A stretch of 64,000 nucleotides of DNA from JAEXNA01 sp037189585 (lineage in GTDB: Bacteria > Vulcanimicrobiota > Xenobia > Xenobiales > JADMJV01). The position numbers and the translations under genes were made by a program. Under the pieces are notes generated by a model. It saw only the letters and a program-made list of their open reading frames with translations. It searched no databases and was not told the DNA's origin. The stretch covers positions 124,001-188,000 of the forward strand of contig JBBCJA010000021.1 in assembly GCA_037189585.1 (NCBI GenBank), read 5' to 3'. Each line of letters opens with the position of its first letter. The stretch's first letter is position 1. Of the stretch, positions 8,201-15,837 are shown one piece after another.

Positions 8201-10133
8201 TGAAGAGAAAGGGCCGGTCGACTACCTGGCCCAGTTCCGAGCCCAGCTGACCGGTCTTTCCGGGTTGATCGCCATGACACGCAATCACGGACCCAAAGAC
8301 CAGCTCGCCACCATCGAATACTTGATGGGGCGCAGTGAGGAGATGCCGAAGTTTCTGGAGCGCGCGGCCGAGGATCAATCGCTAGGTCCGGTAGCTCAAA
8401 CCATCCGTAACGCCCGCCAGTCTTTGGGAGAGTCCGAGCTTGCCGTACGAGTCATGGTGGCCAACAGCTTTCTAGCCGGACCGAACGGATTACTGAAGTC
8501 GCCGGAAGGGAAGGAGGCTGTGCTCAGCCACTTTCTAGCCGGCGTGGAACCGCGCTCCTTAAAACTAGCCCGACCCATCACTCAGGCCATTCTGGCCTCC
8601 CAGGGCGACGCCGACAGCTTGGCCGTGGCCGCCGTCTTGGGGCAGAAACCGAAAAAACGTGGCGACTCCTCCAAGCTGACCGAGGCCGACATCTTGAGCC
8701 GCGTCTTCGACTCGTACGGCGTTCCCGGCATCAAGATGAAGCAGTACCTGGCTTTTACCAGTCAGTTCGAGCAGTACCGGGAAGCCTTCGAGTCGGCCCA
8801 GGACGCCGCCAACCCTCTCAACTACTTCGAAACGCTGCGCCTGATCCAAAATCGCTTCGGCGACGAGTGGCCGGCCGACCTCAAGGTCGACCGAGTCCTG
8901 GGCAGCGGCTCGGTCAACGTGGCTATCCGCTACACCGACGAATCGACCGGAAAACGCGAGGTGGTCTCGCTCGGACGCCAAGACATCGTGGAGCAGACCG
9001 ACTATGACTTCAACCGCTTCAACAAATTCGTCGACGCCCTGGTGGCTACCGACGAAGGTCGTGAGAACTTCGGCTTCATCAAGGGCTTGATCAACATCAT
9101 TCGGGCCTCGGTGGGACTAGAGTTCGACAAAGAAGCGGCCAAGGCCGTGCAAAAACAAGCCTTTGAGCTCTACAAGCACAAGTTCGACGACGGCTGGACC
9201 TTGCGCAGTATCGACGCCTACAAGGCGGAGAACCTGGGTCTATTCATGGAAGAGGCAAAGGGTCGCACGGCGCGCAAAATCTTGACCGAAAAGCCGGAGC
9301 TATACCAGCAGGCCATGCGACACATGGCCGAAGCCGAGTTCAACCTGCTCAAAGGTCGCGACGCCAGCGGGAACTTCAAACCGAAGCCAAACTTCGCCAA
9401 TCCCGACATTCACGACGGACAAGTTCTCATCGAGGAGGAGACCAAGACTGTCACCGTGCTCGACTTTGGACAGGCGGTCCCCATCTCTAATGAGGAGCGA
9501 GAGCTGGGCCTTGACCTGATAACGGTCCTGGGTAAGCTCCATACGGCCAAGGGCGCGGCTAAGATGCTGAACAAGCGCTTCTTCCCCGAGGCCAAGAAAG
9601 GGGAGGGGATCCAGAAAGAGGACATCCGCAAGCTGTGGAAGGGCTCCAAGCAGAAGATGGATCTTTTCATCCGTCTCCTGGCTTTGGTCTCGGAAAAAGG
9701 TGCGGAGGTTCCGCTTTCGACCGTTCATTGGATCCTCGCTTTGAACCGCCAGTACGTGCTGGGGGACAAACTGGATCAGTCGATCAAGGGCCAGGTCGTG
9801 GGTCTCGCGATCGGACACCGTCTGGGTGTCAGCCTGCGAACCTTCAACACAGCCCAGGCGGCTCTGGCCAAGGCTCAACAGATCGCAAGCTCGGTGGTCT
9901 CCGGCATCGCCGGATGGGTCACCGGCTGGTTCACCGACGAGACCGCCAAAGCCGCCGCCGACGGCGAACTGGAAGTCAAGTCGCTCGGCCAGGTCAAGGG
10001 CTTCGCCGGCCTGTTGGCCGAAGCCCAGGAACCCAAAGCCAAGCCCCCGGAGAAGGCTTGGCGCTCGAAGGATTCGTGGGGGTTCTACCTCGACAACTTC
10101 GAATCGCCGTCCGACGGAAAAACGGAAACCTAG
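5226..10133 (+). CDS. Giant protein: degenerate M48 domain plus ABC1/COQ8-like kinase fold
   Basis: 1635 residues with no signal peptide. Residues about 130-235 resemble an M48 metallopeptidase (gate segment ELAFVVAHQLQVLLTH, then the helix NDSAALDMMVQAGLNPQGA), but the zinc motif HExxH reads HQLQV, so zinc catalysis should be lost. Residues about 240-1200 are helical and unassigned. Residues about 1215-1480 resemble the ABC1/ADCK (COQ8/UbiB) atypical kinase: Gly-rich LGSGSVNVAIRY near 1225, PDIHDGQVLI near 1393 in place of the family ADPHPGNLLV, and LDFGQAV near 1413. The catalytic-loop Asn is Gln here; DFG is kept. It is followed after 9 bp by a P450 gene, so the two probably form one operon. 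ABC1 proteins act in quinone and isoprenoid-lipid metabolism; a role in handling a P450 substrate is inference. Confidence 0.65.
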   Translation: MLNSLAISNSSSSLRGTQFARKGAEPTQEAPLDPQEQKELDQWVKRSQPELGLLKSPPAGAAGPKAKAAQGYLDSLVQDLAGERLKKDGIALRVEVFSGDVAQIGLDDDSKQEKRWEKDNPGKPWPIRTWLQAPKEGEKPLYRLAVTQGMLETLKTREELAFVVAHQLQVLLTHNAEDPNNEETLKVGQQSFLESRQFQLQNDSAALDMMVQAGLNPQGALGALNKLYSRFGPTYSKDDQRAALGAAAKVQEHEGIRFSAMQLQVENLRRTGHPSTANPLNEIPNEIVVEATGEYDSPLENFAAFQNAMNSVAEDLAGDTTPEWMFGGKSANPAVELLKKLDPDPAEYEKALLGVCEHLNTTSDNPQHRVNGLLRLALALEGKPFPTPFSQEGMAGIRDFLNTNAEWTQESFLSSLTGPQGSSLHRRFAEEVQLNETFQQISSPLTSAPSAWAKLVEQAPVNYSRDSATSQFKIEGLSEFLTLNNMEDRRDGALHETYNKALFTVIEGQDPAALSQETNVAGLPRGLAFANEIRGAAKNADPAVALRLRESMKPIEEASNAVREDNARLRLRPPISAPKQLDDYLRGLFASEAAGSFGAKFEAELPALLLDLARTCNHQSDIVFADGRPDPMDPGLERRLSGMLKTAKPEEKEEISTFLHRNWNHELRVPTQSPRREHTVELAKHLAGLEHGELVRQLSQQDISQHSDFLRKTLLDGYGLAETALPDAGTASLSALEKRVSEGEFKPKRENYKDRTEYNKARDAYKARQKSMQELTSFLAPVEARGILSRLAVLGHDTETSLAVAKTLSKDDFLSILQSAEAAVERSKVVQKVAGGNGFEVVGTDAGTFLIDGFLAVEPSFETIDAFYEMATRTGEISPGAIESRADTRSRMGNALYARLEKLEPEALREWLGKDRVLDTLKPDQASTLFLKLLGETAKPGGSIGALGAAVSDLDETFKLREKHALAYVMMRDSVTETAKLQPGNLDSVFPPEEKGPVDYLAQFRAQLTGLSGLIAMTRNHGPKDQLATIEYLMGRSEEMPKFLERAAEDQSLGPVAQTIRNARQSLGESELAVRVMVANSFLAGPNGLLKSPEGKEAVLSHFLAGVEPRSLKLARPITQAILASQGDADSLAVAAVLGQKPKKRGDSSKLTEADILSRVFDSYGVPGIKMKQYLAFTSQFEQYREAFESAQDAANPLNYFETLRLIQNRFGDEWPADLKVDRVLGSGSVNVAIRYTDESTGKREVVSLGRQDIVEQTDYDFNRFNKFVDALVATDEGRENFGFIKGLINIIRASVGLEFDKEAAKAVQKQAFELYKHKFDDGWTLRSIDAYKAENLGLFMEEAKGRTARKILTEKPELYQQAMRHMAEAEFNLLKGRDASGNFKPKPNFANPDIHDGQVLIEEETKTVTVLDFGQAVPISNEERELGLDLITVLGKLHTAKGAAKMLNKRFFPEAKKGEGIQKEDIRKLWKGSKQKMDLFIRLLALVSEKGAEVPLSTVHWILALNRQYVLGDKLDQSIKGQVVGLAIGHRLGVSLRTFNTAQAALAKAQQIASSVVSGIAGWVTGWFTDETAKAAADGELEVKSLGQVKGFAGLLAEAQEPKAKPPEKAWRSKDSWGFYLDNFESPSDGKTET

Positions 10134-10142
10134 GGGAAGGCT

Positions 10143-12203
10143 ATGCGGAGAGATTTCAACTCCCTGGGGAGCCTTCCGGGCACCGGATCCCTCAACCGCT
10201 CGACCCCGACGACCGGCAAACCCGCGGCCTCGAAGTCGAATGAAGTCTGTCCCTTTAGCGGTGAAAACTTCAGCCCCGGCGCCTCAGCTGTCGAAGGGTG
10301 CCCTTACATGGCCGCCAAGAAAAAGCTGGAGGCGGTGGCTCAACTCAGCAAAGTCGCCCAGCCGACTCCGCCCGCGACGGAGACCCTTAAGGAGAGCTCT
10401 GAGGGCGGTGGACGTCAGGCCGCCCTCGGGTCCACTCCGTCTCCTCCGCTGCTTGGGGTCGCTAAGGGGCTCGGGTTGGAATTCCGCAAAACGGGGCGCG
10501 GACTTGACTTCTGGCGCACCAAGTTCAAAACGCTCAGCCCCGAGAAGGCGGTGGAGCTAGCTTCGGTCTACAAGTCCTTCGAGGCGCGCTCGGCCAGCGG
10601 CGACTGGAATCCGGTCGGCAGTATCGAGGAACTCAGGGCTCTCATCCACGCGGCCGACAAGGAAGCCAAAAAGCAAGCTTTGATGGCTCAGGGTATGGCC
10701 AGCGCCCAACAGGTCGCCGACTCGATGACAGGCCTTCCAGTCAACGTGTCGGCCCAGGCGGGCGCGGCCCCCGATCTGGCCGAGGTGGGAAGTCCGGCCC
10801 AGGTCGGCCTGCTTTCCTTCGCTCGCGGCATGGCGCGACACTACGGGAGTCCGCTGCAGTTCCTACAGGAGTTCCACGCCAAGCACGGCCGCTCGTTCGA
10901 GGTGAACACTCCCACCCATGGCAACTTTCTTTTCGACACCCGGACCGACGTGATCACCGACGCCCTCAAGGAGACCGATGGGGGAGACAACCGCTTCAAG
11001 AAGTCGGAGCTGCAAGGCCACGGCGCGGCCTTTCTGATCGGCAAAAAGAACATGTTTACCTCCAATGGTGAGGACTGGTCGGTGGTTCAGACGGCGTTGC
11101 GCGGTCACCTGACGGGCAAAAAGGTCAACTCTCCCGAGATGGTCGGCAAGCTGACCGGAATCTTCGACGACCATCTCAAGGGTCTCAAGGAGCAAGCCAA
11201 GGCGTCCCCTAACGGCACCATCGAGTTCGACGCGCGCTCGGTGATGCAGACAGCCGTGCTCGACGTCGCCTTCCAGCTCTTCTTCTCCACCAAGCTGCCC
11301 AAAGAAGAGCTCAAAGAGTTCCAGGAAGCCTTCAACACTCAGATGAGCTGGCTGCCCGAGGAGACGGTGAACCCCACCGACATTTCTCTCTCCAAGCTGC
11401 CCGGGATGGGCGAGTTGAGAAACGCCTACAGCACCTTGGACAAACTGGCCGACAAGATGCTCCAAGAGCGCCGCGCCAACCCCAACAAACCCGGCGACGT
11501 GCTGGACTCGTTCATGGAGGCCAAGGACCCCGAAACCGGAGGACCTCTGTCCGACGAACGTCTCAAGCACGAGATTCTTTCCCTGTTGGAAGCAGGTCAT
11601 GAGACCACCGCCTCCATGATGGGCTGGTCAGTCTTGATGATGGCCAAACATCCCGAGGAGTACAAAGCTTTGCAGGCCGAGATCGACCAGGTCGTGGGGG
11701 CCGACGCGCCGGGTCAGGAAGCCGTTCGCGGGTTACCCCGAGCGGGCGCCATCATCAACGAGACCTTGCGAATGTTTCCGCCGTTCTATCTCTTCATGCG
11801 TCAAGCGACCGAGGACGTCACCATCGGCGCGCCGGGCTCGCAGGTTCACGTCAAGAAAGGCACGACCCTGGTCAGCAGCCTGTACGAGACCAACCGCGAT
11901 GAAGACGCTTGGGGAGAGGAGAAAACCGGCTTCCCCGCCCACGAATTCCACTCGGCCCGCTTCGACTCCAAAGGCGACGAGCGCTTCATCCCCTTCGGAG
12001 CCGGCAAGCGCGCCTGCACCGGCCAGTCTCTCGGTCGTCTGGAAGGTAACCTCATGCTGGCCCGACTGGCTCAGGACTTCGACATCCTACCCGACGACCA
12101 CAAGGGTGCCGGAGTGGAGCTCCACTCCAACCTTTCCATCCATCCCAAAGAGGGAACGGTGCGTCTGAAGCTACGCGACAAGTCCGTCGACGCGACAGCT
12201 TAG
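10143..12203 (+). CDS. Cytochrome P450 with ~200-residue N-terminal extension
   Basis: Haem-thiolate mono-oxygenase. All P450 hallmarks are visible: C-helix Trp/Arg (DWSVVQTALRGHL), I-helix AGHETT (about 483-488), ExxR in NETLRMFPP (Glu near 540), and the haem loop FGAGKRACTG with the ligand Cys near 624. The P450 domain starts only near residue 215. The extension is Pro/Lys rich, includes a short CPFSG...GCPYM pattern, and has no membrane helix or signal peptide, so the enzyme should be soluble. Normal P450s are 400-500 residues. The start ATG follows GGGGAAGG closely. No ferredoxin or reductase gene is near, so the redox partner is elsewhere. Confidence 0.9.
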   Translation: MRRDFNSLGSLPGTGSLNRSTPTTGKPAASKSNEVCPFSGENFSPGASAVEGCPYMAAKKKLEAVAQLSKVAQPTPPATETLKESSEGGGRQAALGSTPSPPLLGVAKGLGLEFRKTGRGLDFWRTKFKTLSPEKAVELASVYKSFEARSASGDWNPVGSIEELRALIHAADKEAKKQALMAQGMASAQQVADSMTGLPVNVSAQAGAAPDLAEVGSPAQVGLLSFARGMARHYGSPLQFLQEFHAKHGRSFEVNTPTHGNFLFDTRTDVITDALKETDGGDNRFKKSELQGHGAAFLIGKKNMFTSNGEDWSVVQTALRGHLTGKKVNSPEMVGKLTGIFDDHLKGLKEQAKASPNGTIEFDARSVMQTAVLDVAFQLFFSTKLPKEELKEFQEAFNTQMSWLPEETVNPTDISLSKLPGMGELRNAYSTLDKLADKMLQERRANPNKPGDVLDSFMEAKDPETGGPLSDERLKHEILSLLEAGHETTASMMGWSVLMMAKHPEEYKALQAEIDQVVGADAPGQEAVRGLPRAGAIINETLRMFPPFYLFMRQATEDVTIGAPGSQVHVKKGTTLVSSLYETNRDEDAWGEEKTGFPAHEFHSARFDSKGDERFIPFGAGKRACTGQSLGRLEGNLMLARLAQDFDILPDDHKGAGVELHSNLSIHPKEGTVRLKLRDKSVDATA

Positions 12204-12215
12204 GCTGTCTTTTCG

Positions 12216-12593
12216 TCAGCTTTGTAGCGGCTCTGAGAAGAGCAGTCGATTCCCAAAAGGGTCTCCGACTAAGACAGTTCGGGCGTTCCAAGGAGAGATT
12301 TCCAGTCCAGGTCGGCTGTAGCGGTAGTTCTTGGCTATCAACTCAGCGTGATACGCCTCCAGACCATGCGTTTCTATGAAGACTTTGGCTCCCGGACAAC
12401 AGTCGCCGTGATGTTCGGACAGATGCAGGACAATGTCTCCCATGGAGATCTGCATATACAAGGGCATGTCTGGTTCGAATCGGTGCTCCCAATCAACCTG
12501 AAAGCCCAGCCAATCAAGGTAGAACTCACGAGCCTTGGCCAGGTCGAAGATCCGTAGTACCGGACTTACTTTGGAGTTTTCAAGTCGCGCCAT
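12216..12593 (-). CDS. Glyoxalase/bleomycin-resistance superfamily protein
   Basis: 125 residues forming two beta-alpha-beta-beta-beta repeats: an N-terminal SPVLRIFDLAKAREFYLDWLGF typical of the superfamily and a C-terminal TVLVGDPFGNRLLFSEP, the usual DPxGN turn followed by the last metal-ligand strand. His43-like and Glu residues are present but exact metal ligands cannot be assigned by eye. It starts directly after the stop codon of the upstream transporter gene, so it belongs to the same transcript. Function (antibiotic binding, glyoxalase or dioxygenase) is unknown. Confidence 0.8.
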   Translation of the reverse strand: MARLENSKVSPVLRIFDLAKAREFYLDWLGFQVDWEHRFEPDMPLYMQISMGDIVLHLSEHHGDCCPGAKVFIETHGLEAYHAELIAKNYRYSRPGLEISPWNARTVLVGDPFGNRLLFSEPLQS

Positions 12594-14117
12594 CTACACC
12601 TCCGAACCGTCTTGTGGAGCCTGCTCTTCCTTCGCTCGGAAGTCGTCAAACTGCCGGCCCGCCAGATAGGCGGCTTGAGCCCAAAACGCCACCATCACAA
12701 GAACCAGACCCAGCAGCGCGAGCTGTCCGACTTTCTCGGGGAAACCCATGAGCGTGGCCAGTGAAACCAGGGCTAAGGCCAGCAAGGAGGCGCCCGCGTC
12801 ACCGAACCGCATGACCGGCCCCTCGATCATGGGTTTGAATTTGAACTTTGTCTCCTCGTCGGTGGCCGAATAGAGAAGCTCCTTGGTGGCGTTATTCAAG
12901 CTGTAGTTCATCGACCCCACGACCACGACCAGCACTTCCACCACCAGGATGTCCAACGGGAAGCTGAAGGCTATCGCCGCGCCCGCGGCGAGCACTGGTA
13001 GCGCCACCGCGGCGTAGCGCACACCCACGAAACGAAAGAGAAAGCGCGCCACCACCAGAACCAAGACGATTCCCAACACGCCCTGGTAGAAGTAGATGTC
13101 GGAAAAGACGCCTCGCGTGCGCTTCTCGCAGCCGACCTGATATCGTTGGTAGTCCGCTTGAAGTGTTTTCGGAGTCTGCCCCGAGAGCTGAGCCAGGCGG
13201 ACCAACTCGGAGGAAACCTCCTCGGAACTCTTTCGCTTGAGAGTGTGCACCGCCTGATAGCTGTCGGCGGGCAGGTAAGTGAAGACCTGCCCGAACTGTT
13301 CTCGCCCCACGCCCTGATCGATCGCACGATTGGAGCTAAAATCCAAAACTCCGGTATTGAACACCGCTAGGACAAAGACCATGATGGCGATTCGGCGGAC
13401 GTAGGGCCGTCTCAAAAGCTCGCGTATATCTCCCCAGAAGTCTCCCCCTTCCGCTCGACCTGCTGTCTCCTTCGATGCCGAGGTGTCGGGCGCTTCCTGG
13501 GCGCGCTCACGGCGACGTTGGCGCGAGCCAAGAAAAAGAAGCACCAGAGCCAAACCCATACTCAAGGCCGAAGCCTGAGCCGGATAGTCCGACCAGGCAG
13601 AATCCGAGAGCATCTTTGACAGACCGGATCCAAGCATTCCCCCCAGGGTGCTTCCGACCATGATGAAACCGTAGCAACGCTCCGCTTGCTCGGGCAGAAA
13701 GATATCGTTGATACAGGCCCACATAGCCGCGAGGGCCAGCGCGAAATAGGCCGAGGCGAAAAAATAGAAGGCGACGACCGCGACTTTTCCGGGATGGGCC
13801 AGAGCCACTCCGAAACCCAACTTGACCACCATCATGGCGACATAGGCCCCGGCCACCAGACGGTACTTGTCCACCCGGTCGGCTAAGATATTGAACAGCT
13901 TGGTGATGGCAAAACAGAGGACCGCGACTCCCAGATAGACCACGGGAAGAAAGCTAGCGTCAAACTCTTTGAGGAACTGCGAATTTCGCAGCGGCTTAAT
14001 GAGATAGTAGGATATGAGGAGACAAAGTAGCGCGGCGAAACAGAGGACGACGCGGACCTGTTCACCCTCACGGGCACCCGTGAGGGCAAAAACGATTCGC
14101 GAGAAGAAGTGATTCAG
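12594..14117 (-). CDS. Tlc-like NTP/NDP-exchange family (MFS-fold) membrane transporter; probable CTG start
   Basis: About 12 membrane helices. Segments YYLIKPLRNSQFLKEFD, MWACINDIFLPEQAERCYG and NNATKELLYSATDEETKFK match the conserved blocks of the Tlc/ATP-ADP translocase-like family (PF03219), so it is placed there rather than among ordinary MFS carriers; free-living members have unknown substrates. The first ordinary start is GTG 13943, but the open frame continues 58 codons further and encodes the first helix and the conserved YYLIKPLR block. No ATG, GTG or TTG exists in that stretch; CTG 14117 overlaps the upstream TGA in a CTGA arrangement like the common ATGA overlap. A periplasmic insertion of about 75 residues lies near the middle. 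If CTG is wrong, the gene is 12594-13943. Confidence 0.78.
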   Translation of the reverse strand: MNHFFSRIVFALTGAREGEQVRVVLCFAALLCLLISYYLIKPLRNSQFLKEFDASFLPVVYLGVAVLCFAITKLFNILADRVDKYRLVAGAYVAMMVVKLGFGVALAHPGKVAVVAFYFFASAYFALALAAMWACINDIFLPEQAERCYGFIMVGSTLGGMLGSGLSKMLSDSAWSDYPAQASALSMGLALVLLFLGSRQRRRERAQEAPDTSASKETAGRAEGGDFWGDIRELLRRPYVRRIAIMVFVLAVFNTGVLDFSSNRAIDQGVGREQFGQVFTYLPADSYQAVHTLKRKSSEEVSSELVRLAQLSGQTPKTLQADYQRYQVGCEKRTRGVFSDIYFYQGVLGIVLVLVVARFLFRFVGVRYAAVALPVLAAGAAIAFSFPLDILVVEVLVVVVGSMNYSLNNATKELLYSATDEETKFKFKPMIEGPVMRFGDAGASLLALALVSLATLMGFPEKVGQLALLGLVLVMVAFWAQAAYLAGRQFDDFRAKEEQAPQDGSEV

Positions 14118-14566
14118 AGAGAAAGATCCCAGTCTTCGAGTAGCTGGTTAACCATCCGCTGAGCCATCCAAGGCGGTAAATTCGGGTGTCGAACGATGAG
14201 ATAGATCAAAAGAGCCAGAGCTAGAAGTCCTATCAAAACTCGGGTCACGGTGCGACCAAAGCTTTCCTTCTGACGACCCTCACCGGTCGTCTCTTCTTTT
14301 TGGCGCTGCTCCTCGAAATGACGTTCGCGCAACTTCTCGGTATCGGTGCGAGTCTTCTTCTGCTTCCAACCGTCGAAGCGCGCTTTAGCCTGGTCGACAC
14401 CGCCGGTCAAAAAGGGGATCGCCTCGCGCAGAGAACCGGGGCGGGGAGTTAGACTTTGAGTCGGCTCTCCGGAGAGAACCTCGGCATCAAGATCCGTACC
14501 ACAGCTCTCACAGAACTTGGCTTCCGGAAGATTTTCGGCGCTACAACGCGGGCATCGGCGGGTCAT
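14114..14566 (-). CDS. Zinc-ribbon protein with one C-terminal membrane helix
   Basis: 150 residues. Two CxxC knuckles (CPRC at 5-8 and CESC at 19-22) form a zinc ribbon of the double-zinc-ribbon/DUF type. A basic, Gln/Glu-rich middle (about 50-100) is followed by a single hydrophobic helix near residues 108-127 and a short tail. It probably sits as a tail-anchored inner-membrane protein with the ribbon in the cytoplasm. It is the first gene of a minus-strand unit with the Tlc-like transporter and the glyoxalase-like gene. No enzyme activity is suggested. Confidence 0.7.
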   Translation of the reverse strand: MTRRCPRCSAENLPEAKFCESCGTDLDAEVLSGEPTQSLTPRPGSLREAIPFLTGGVDQAKARFDGWKQKKTRTDTEKLRERHFEEQRQKEETTGEGRQKESFGRTVTRVLIGLLALALLIYLIVRHPNLPPWMAQRMVNQLLEDWDLSL

Positions 14567-14637
14567 GGGCGGCCGCTTCGCTTCCCTGGCAAGAAAGCCT
14601 CTACCGGGGGAGCCTTTCTCGCCTACCTCGGAAGTGT

Positions 14638-14643
14638 TAAACT
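14638..14643 (+). promoter_or_regulatory. Candidate -10 box (leaderless)
   Basis: TAAACT lies 6 nt before the ATG at 14650 and no Shine-Dalgarno is present. The -35 region is poor, so this is a weak call supported mainly by the same spacing at other genes in the window. Confidence 0.3.
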
Positions 14644-14649
14644 CCGGGT

Positions 14650-15081
14650 ATGCGAGCTCGCTTCTTTCTATATGTACTGCTGATGGCTATCATCGCGGCT
14701 TTCACAGACCCAAGTTTCGCCCAGTCAACCGATCCCGACAATCCGTCACCTGTAACCAATGGTGTCATCGAGGGCTCGGTGAGTGGAAATCTGAACGACG
14801 ATAAAGTCTACTACTATGTTTTCTATGTTCAAAAGGGACCTTTCGATCTCACTGTTGACATAGAGCCCACCAAAGAAACCGGTGGTGGGCTGATCCAATG
14901 GTTCTACTTGGATTCTAAATTCGAAAGAATAAAATGGGATCAGGTTTCCGCCCAAGGCACCCCGGAAAGAAGAGTGATGTCTTCGACGGCACTCTCCAAA
15001 CAGAAGGTTATTCTGAAAGTTGTCGTAGGTGGCAATTTTAGTTATAAGATGAAATTCTCGGGCAGCGGATTTCTCCACTAA
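14650..15081 (+). CDS. Small secreted protein of unknown function
   Basis: 143 residues. A clear signal peptide (MRARFFLYVLLMAIIAAF... ending near SFA-QST) is followed by a beta-rich domain of about 110 residues. The pattern GSVSGNLNDDKVYYYVFYVQKGPFDLTVDIEP resembles bacterial pre-peptidase C-terminal-like beta-sandwiches, but the match is loose. The base composition is clearly more AT-rich than the neighbouring genes, which suggests recent acquisition or weak codon selection. It is convergent with rnhB, the two coding ends overlapping by 4 bases. Confidence 0.6.
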   Translation: MRARFFLYVLLMAIIAAFTDPSFAQSTDPDNPSPVTNGVIEGSVSGNLNDDKVYYYVFYVQKGPFDLTVDIEPTKETGGGLIQWFYLDSKFERIKWDQVSAQGTPERRVMSSTALSKQKVILKVVVGGNFSYKMKFSGSGFLH

Positions 15082-15740
15082 AGTTTGCCTTGGTTAGAAA
15101 CCAGCGTCCGGATAAAATTGCGACGATGCAAGGGACACGGACCATGATCTAGGATAGCCCTACGATGCTCCTCGGTTCCGTAGCCCACATTGCGGGAGAA
15201 TCCGTACTGAGGGTAGGTTCGGCAAGCCTCAGTCATCAACGCATCTCGGTAAACCTTGGCTAGAATTGAGGCCGCCGCGATCCTCAGACTCGTATCGTCT
15301 CCCTTGATGACCGCGCGTTGAGGACCGCTCCAAGAGGGGAGGGGAAACTTTCCGTCCACTAGCAAGGAGCAACTCTTCGGAAGCTCGGCTGATTCAAGAG
15401 CACGGGACATGGCTAGAAATGTGAGATGATGAAGATTGGTCTCACCACCGAATTCCTCGGCTTCCACAATGCCAAAGCCCACATGAGAGGCCACGGCTTT
15501 GATCCTTGGTACCAGCGATTCACGCTCGGCCGGCGAGAGCTTTTTGGAGTCGCGCAAAAAGGGGAGTAACGGTGGGGGAGAGGAGAGGACCAAGCAAACC
15601 GCCACCAGGGGACCCGCCAGCGGGCCCCGGCCCACTTCGTCCATCCCGACCAGGATGGAAGTGGAAGAAAAGGCTTGGCGGTCAAAGTCGACCGTCGCGT
15701 CAAAGTGGGAGAGGGCTGCCTCTAGAGCGCGTCCCGCCAC
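15078..15740 (-). CDS. rnhB: Ribonuclease HII
   Basis: Removes ribonucleotides and RNA primers from DNA. The first active-site block VGMDEVGRGPLAGP (Asp and Glu), RDSKKLSPAER and the later LLVDGKFPLP and AAASILAKVYRDALM blocks are all present. I keep the GTG start at 15740. The same frame is open for about 40 codons upstream, reads like protein (RKIFQQTYQLLDHGADRERL) and would resemble the N-terminal extension of Bacillus-type RNase HII, but it offers no ATG, GTG or TTG; an ATC at 15827 is the only faintly plausible longer start. In Bacillus the order is rplS-rbgA-rnhB; here two other genes lie between rbgA and rnhB. Confidence 0.92.
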   Translation of the reverse strand: MAGRALEAALSHFDATVDFDRQAFSSTSILVGMDEVGRGPLAGPLVAVCLVLSSPPPLLPFLRDSKKLSPAERESLVPRIKAVASHVGFGIVEAEEFGGETNLHHLTFLAMSRALESAELPKSCSLLVDGKFPLPSWSGPQRAVIKGDDTSLRIAAASILAKVYRDALMTEACRTYPQYGFSRNVGYGTEEHRRAILDHGPCPLHRRNFIRTLVSNQGKL

Positions 15741-15837
15741 ACCGGTTGGTGGAATCGCACGCTGAAGCCTTTCACGGTCGGCTCCATGGTCGAGGAGTTG
15801 ATAGGTCTGCTGGAAGATCTTACGGATGGGGCCGAAT

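Noticed and set aside
9826..10560. 244-residue plus-strand frame
   Set aside because: Arg/Pro-rich shadow of the giant and P450 genes.
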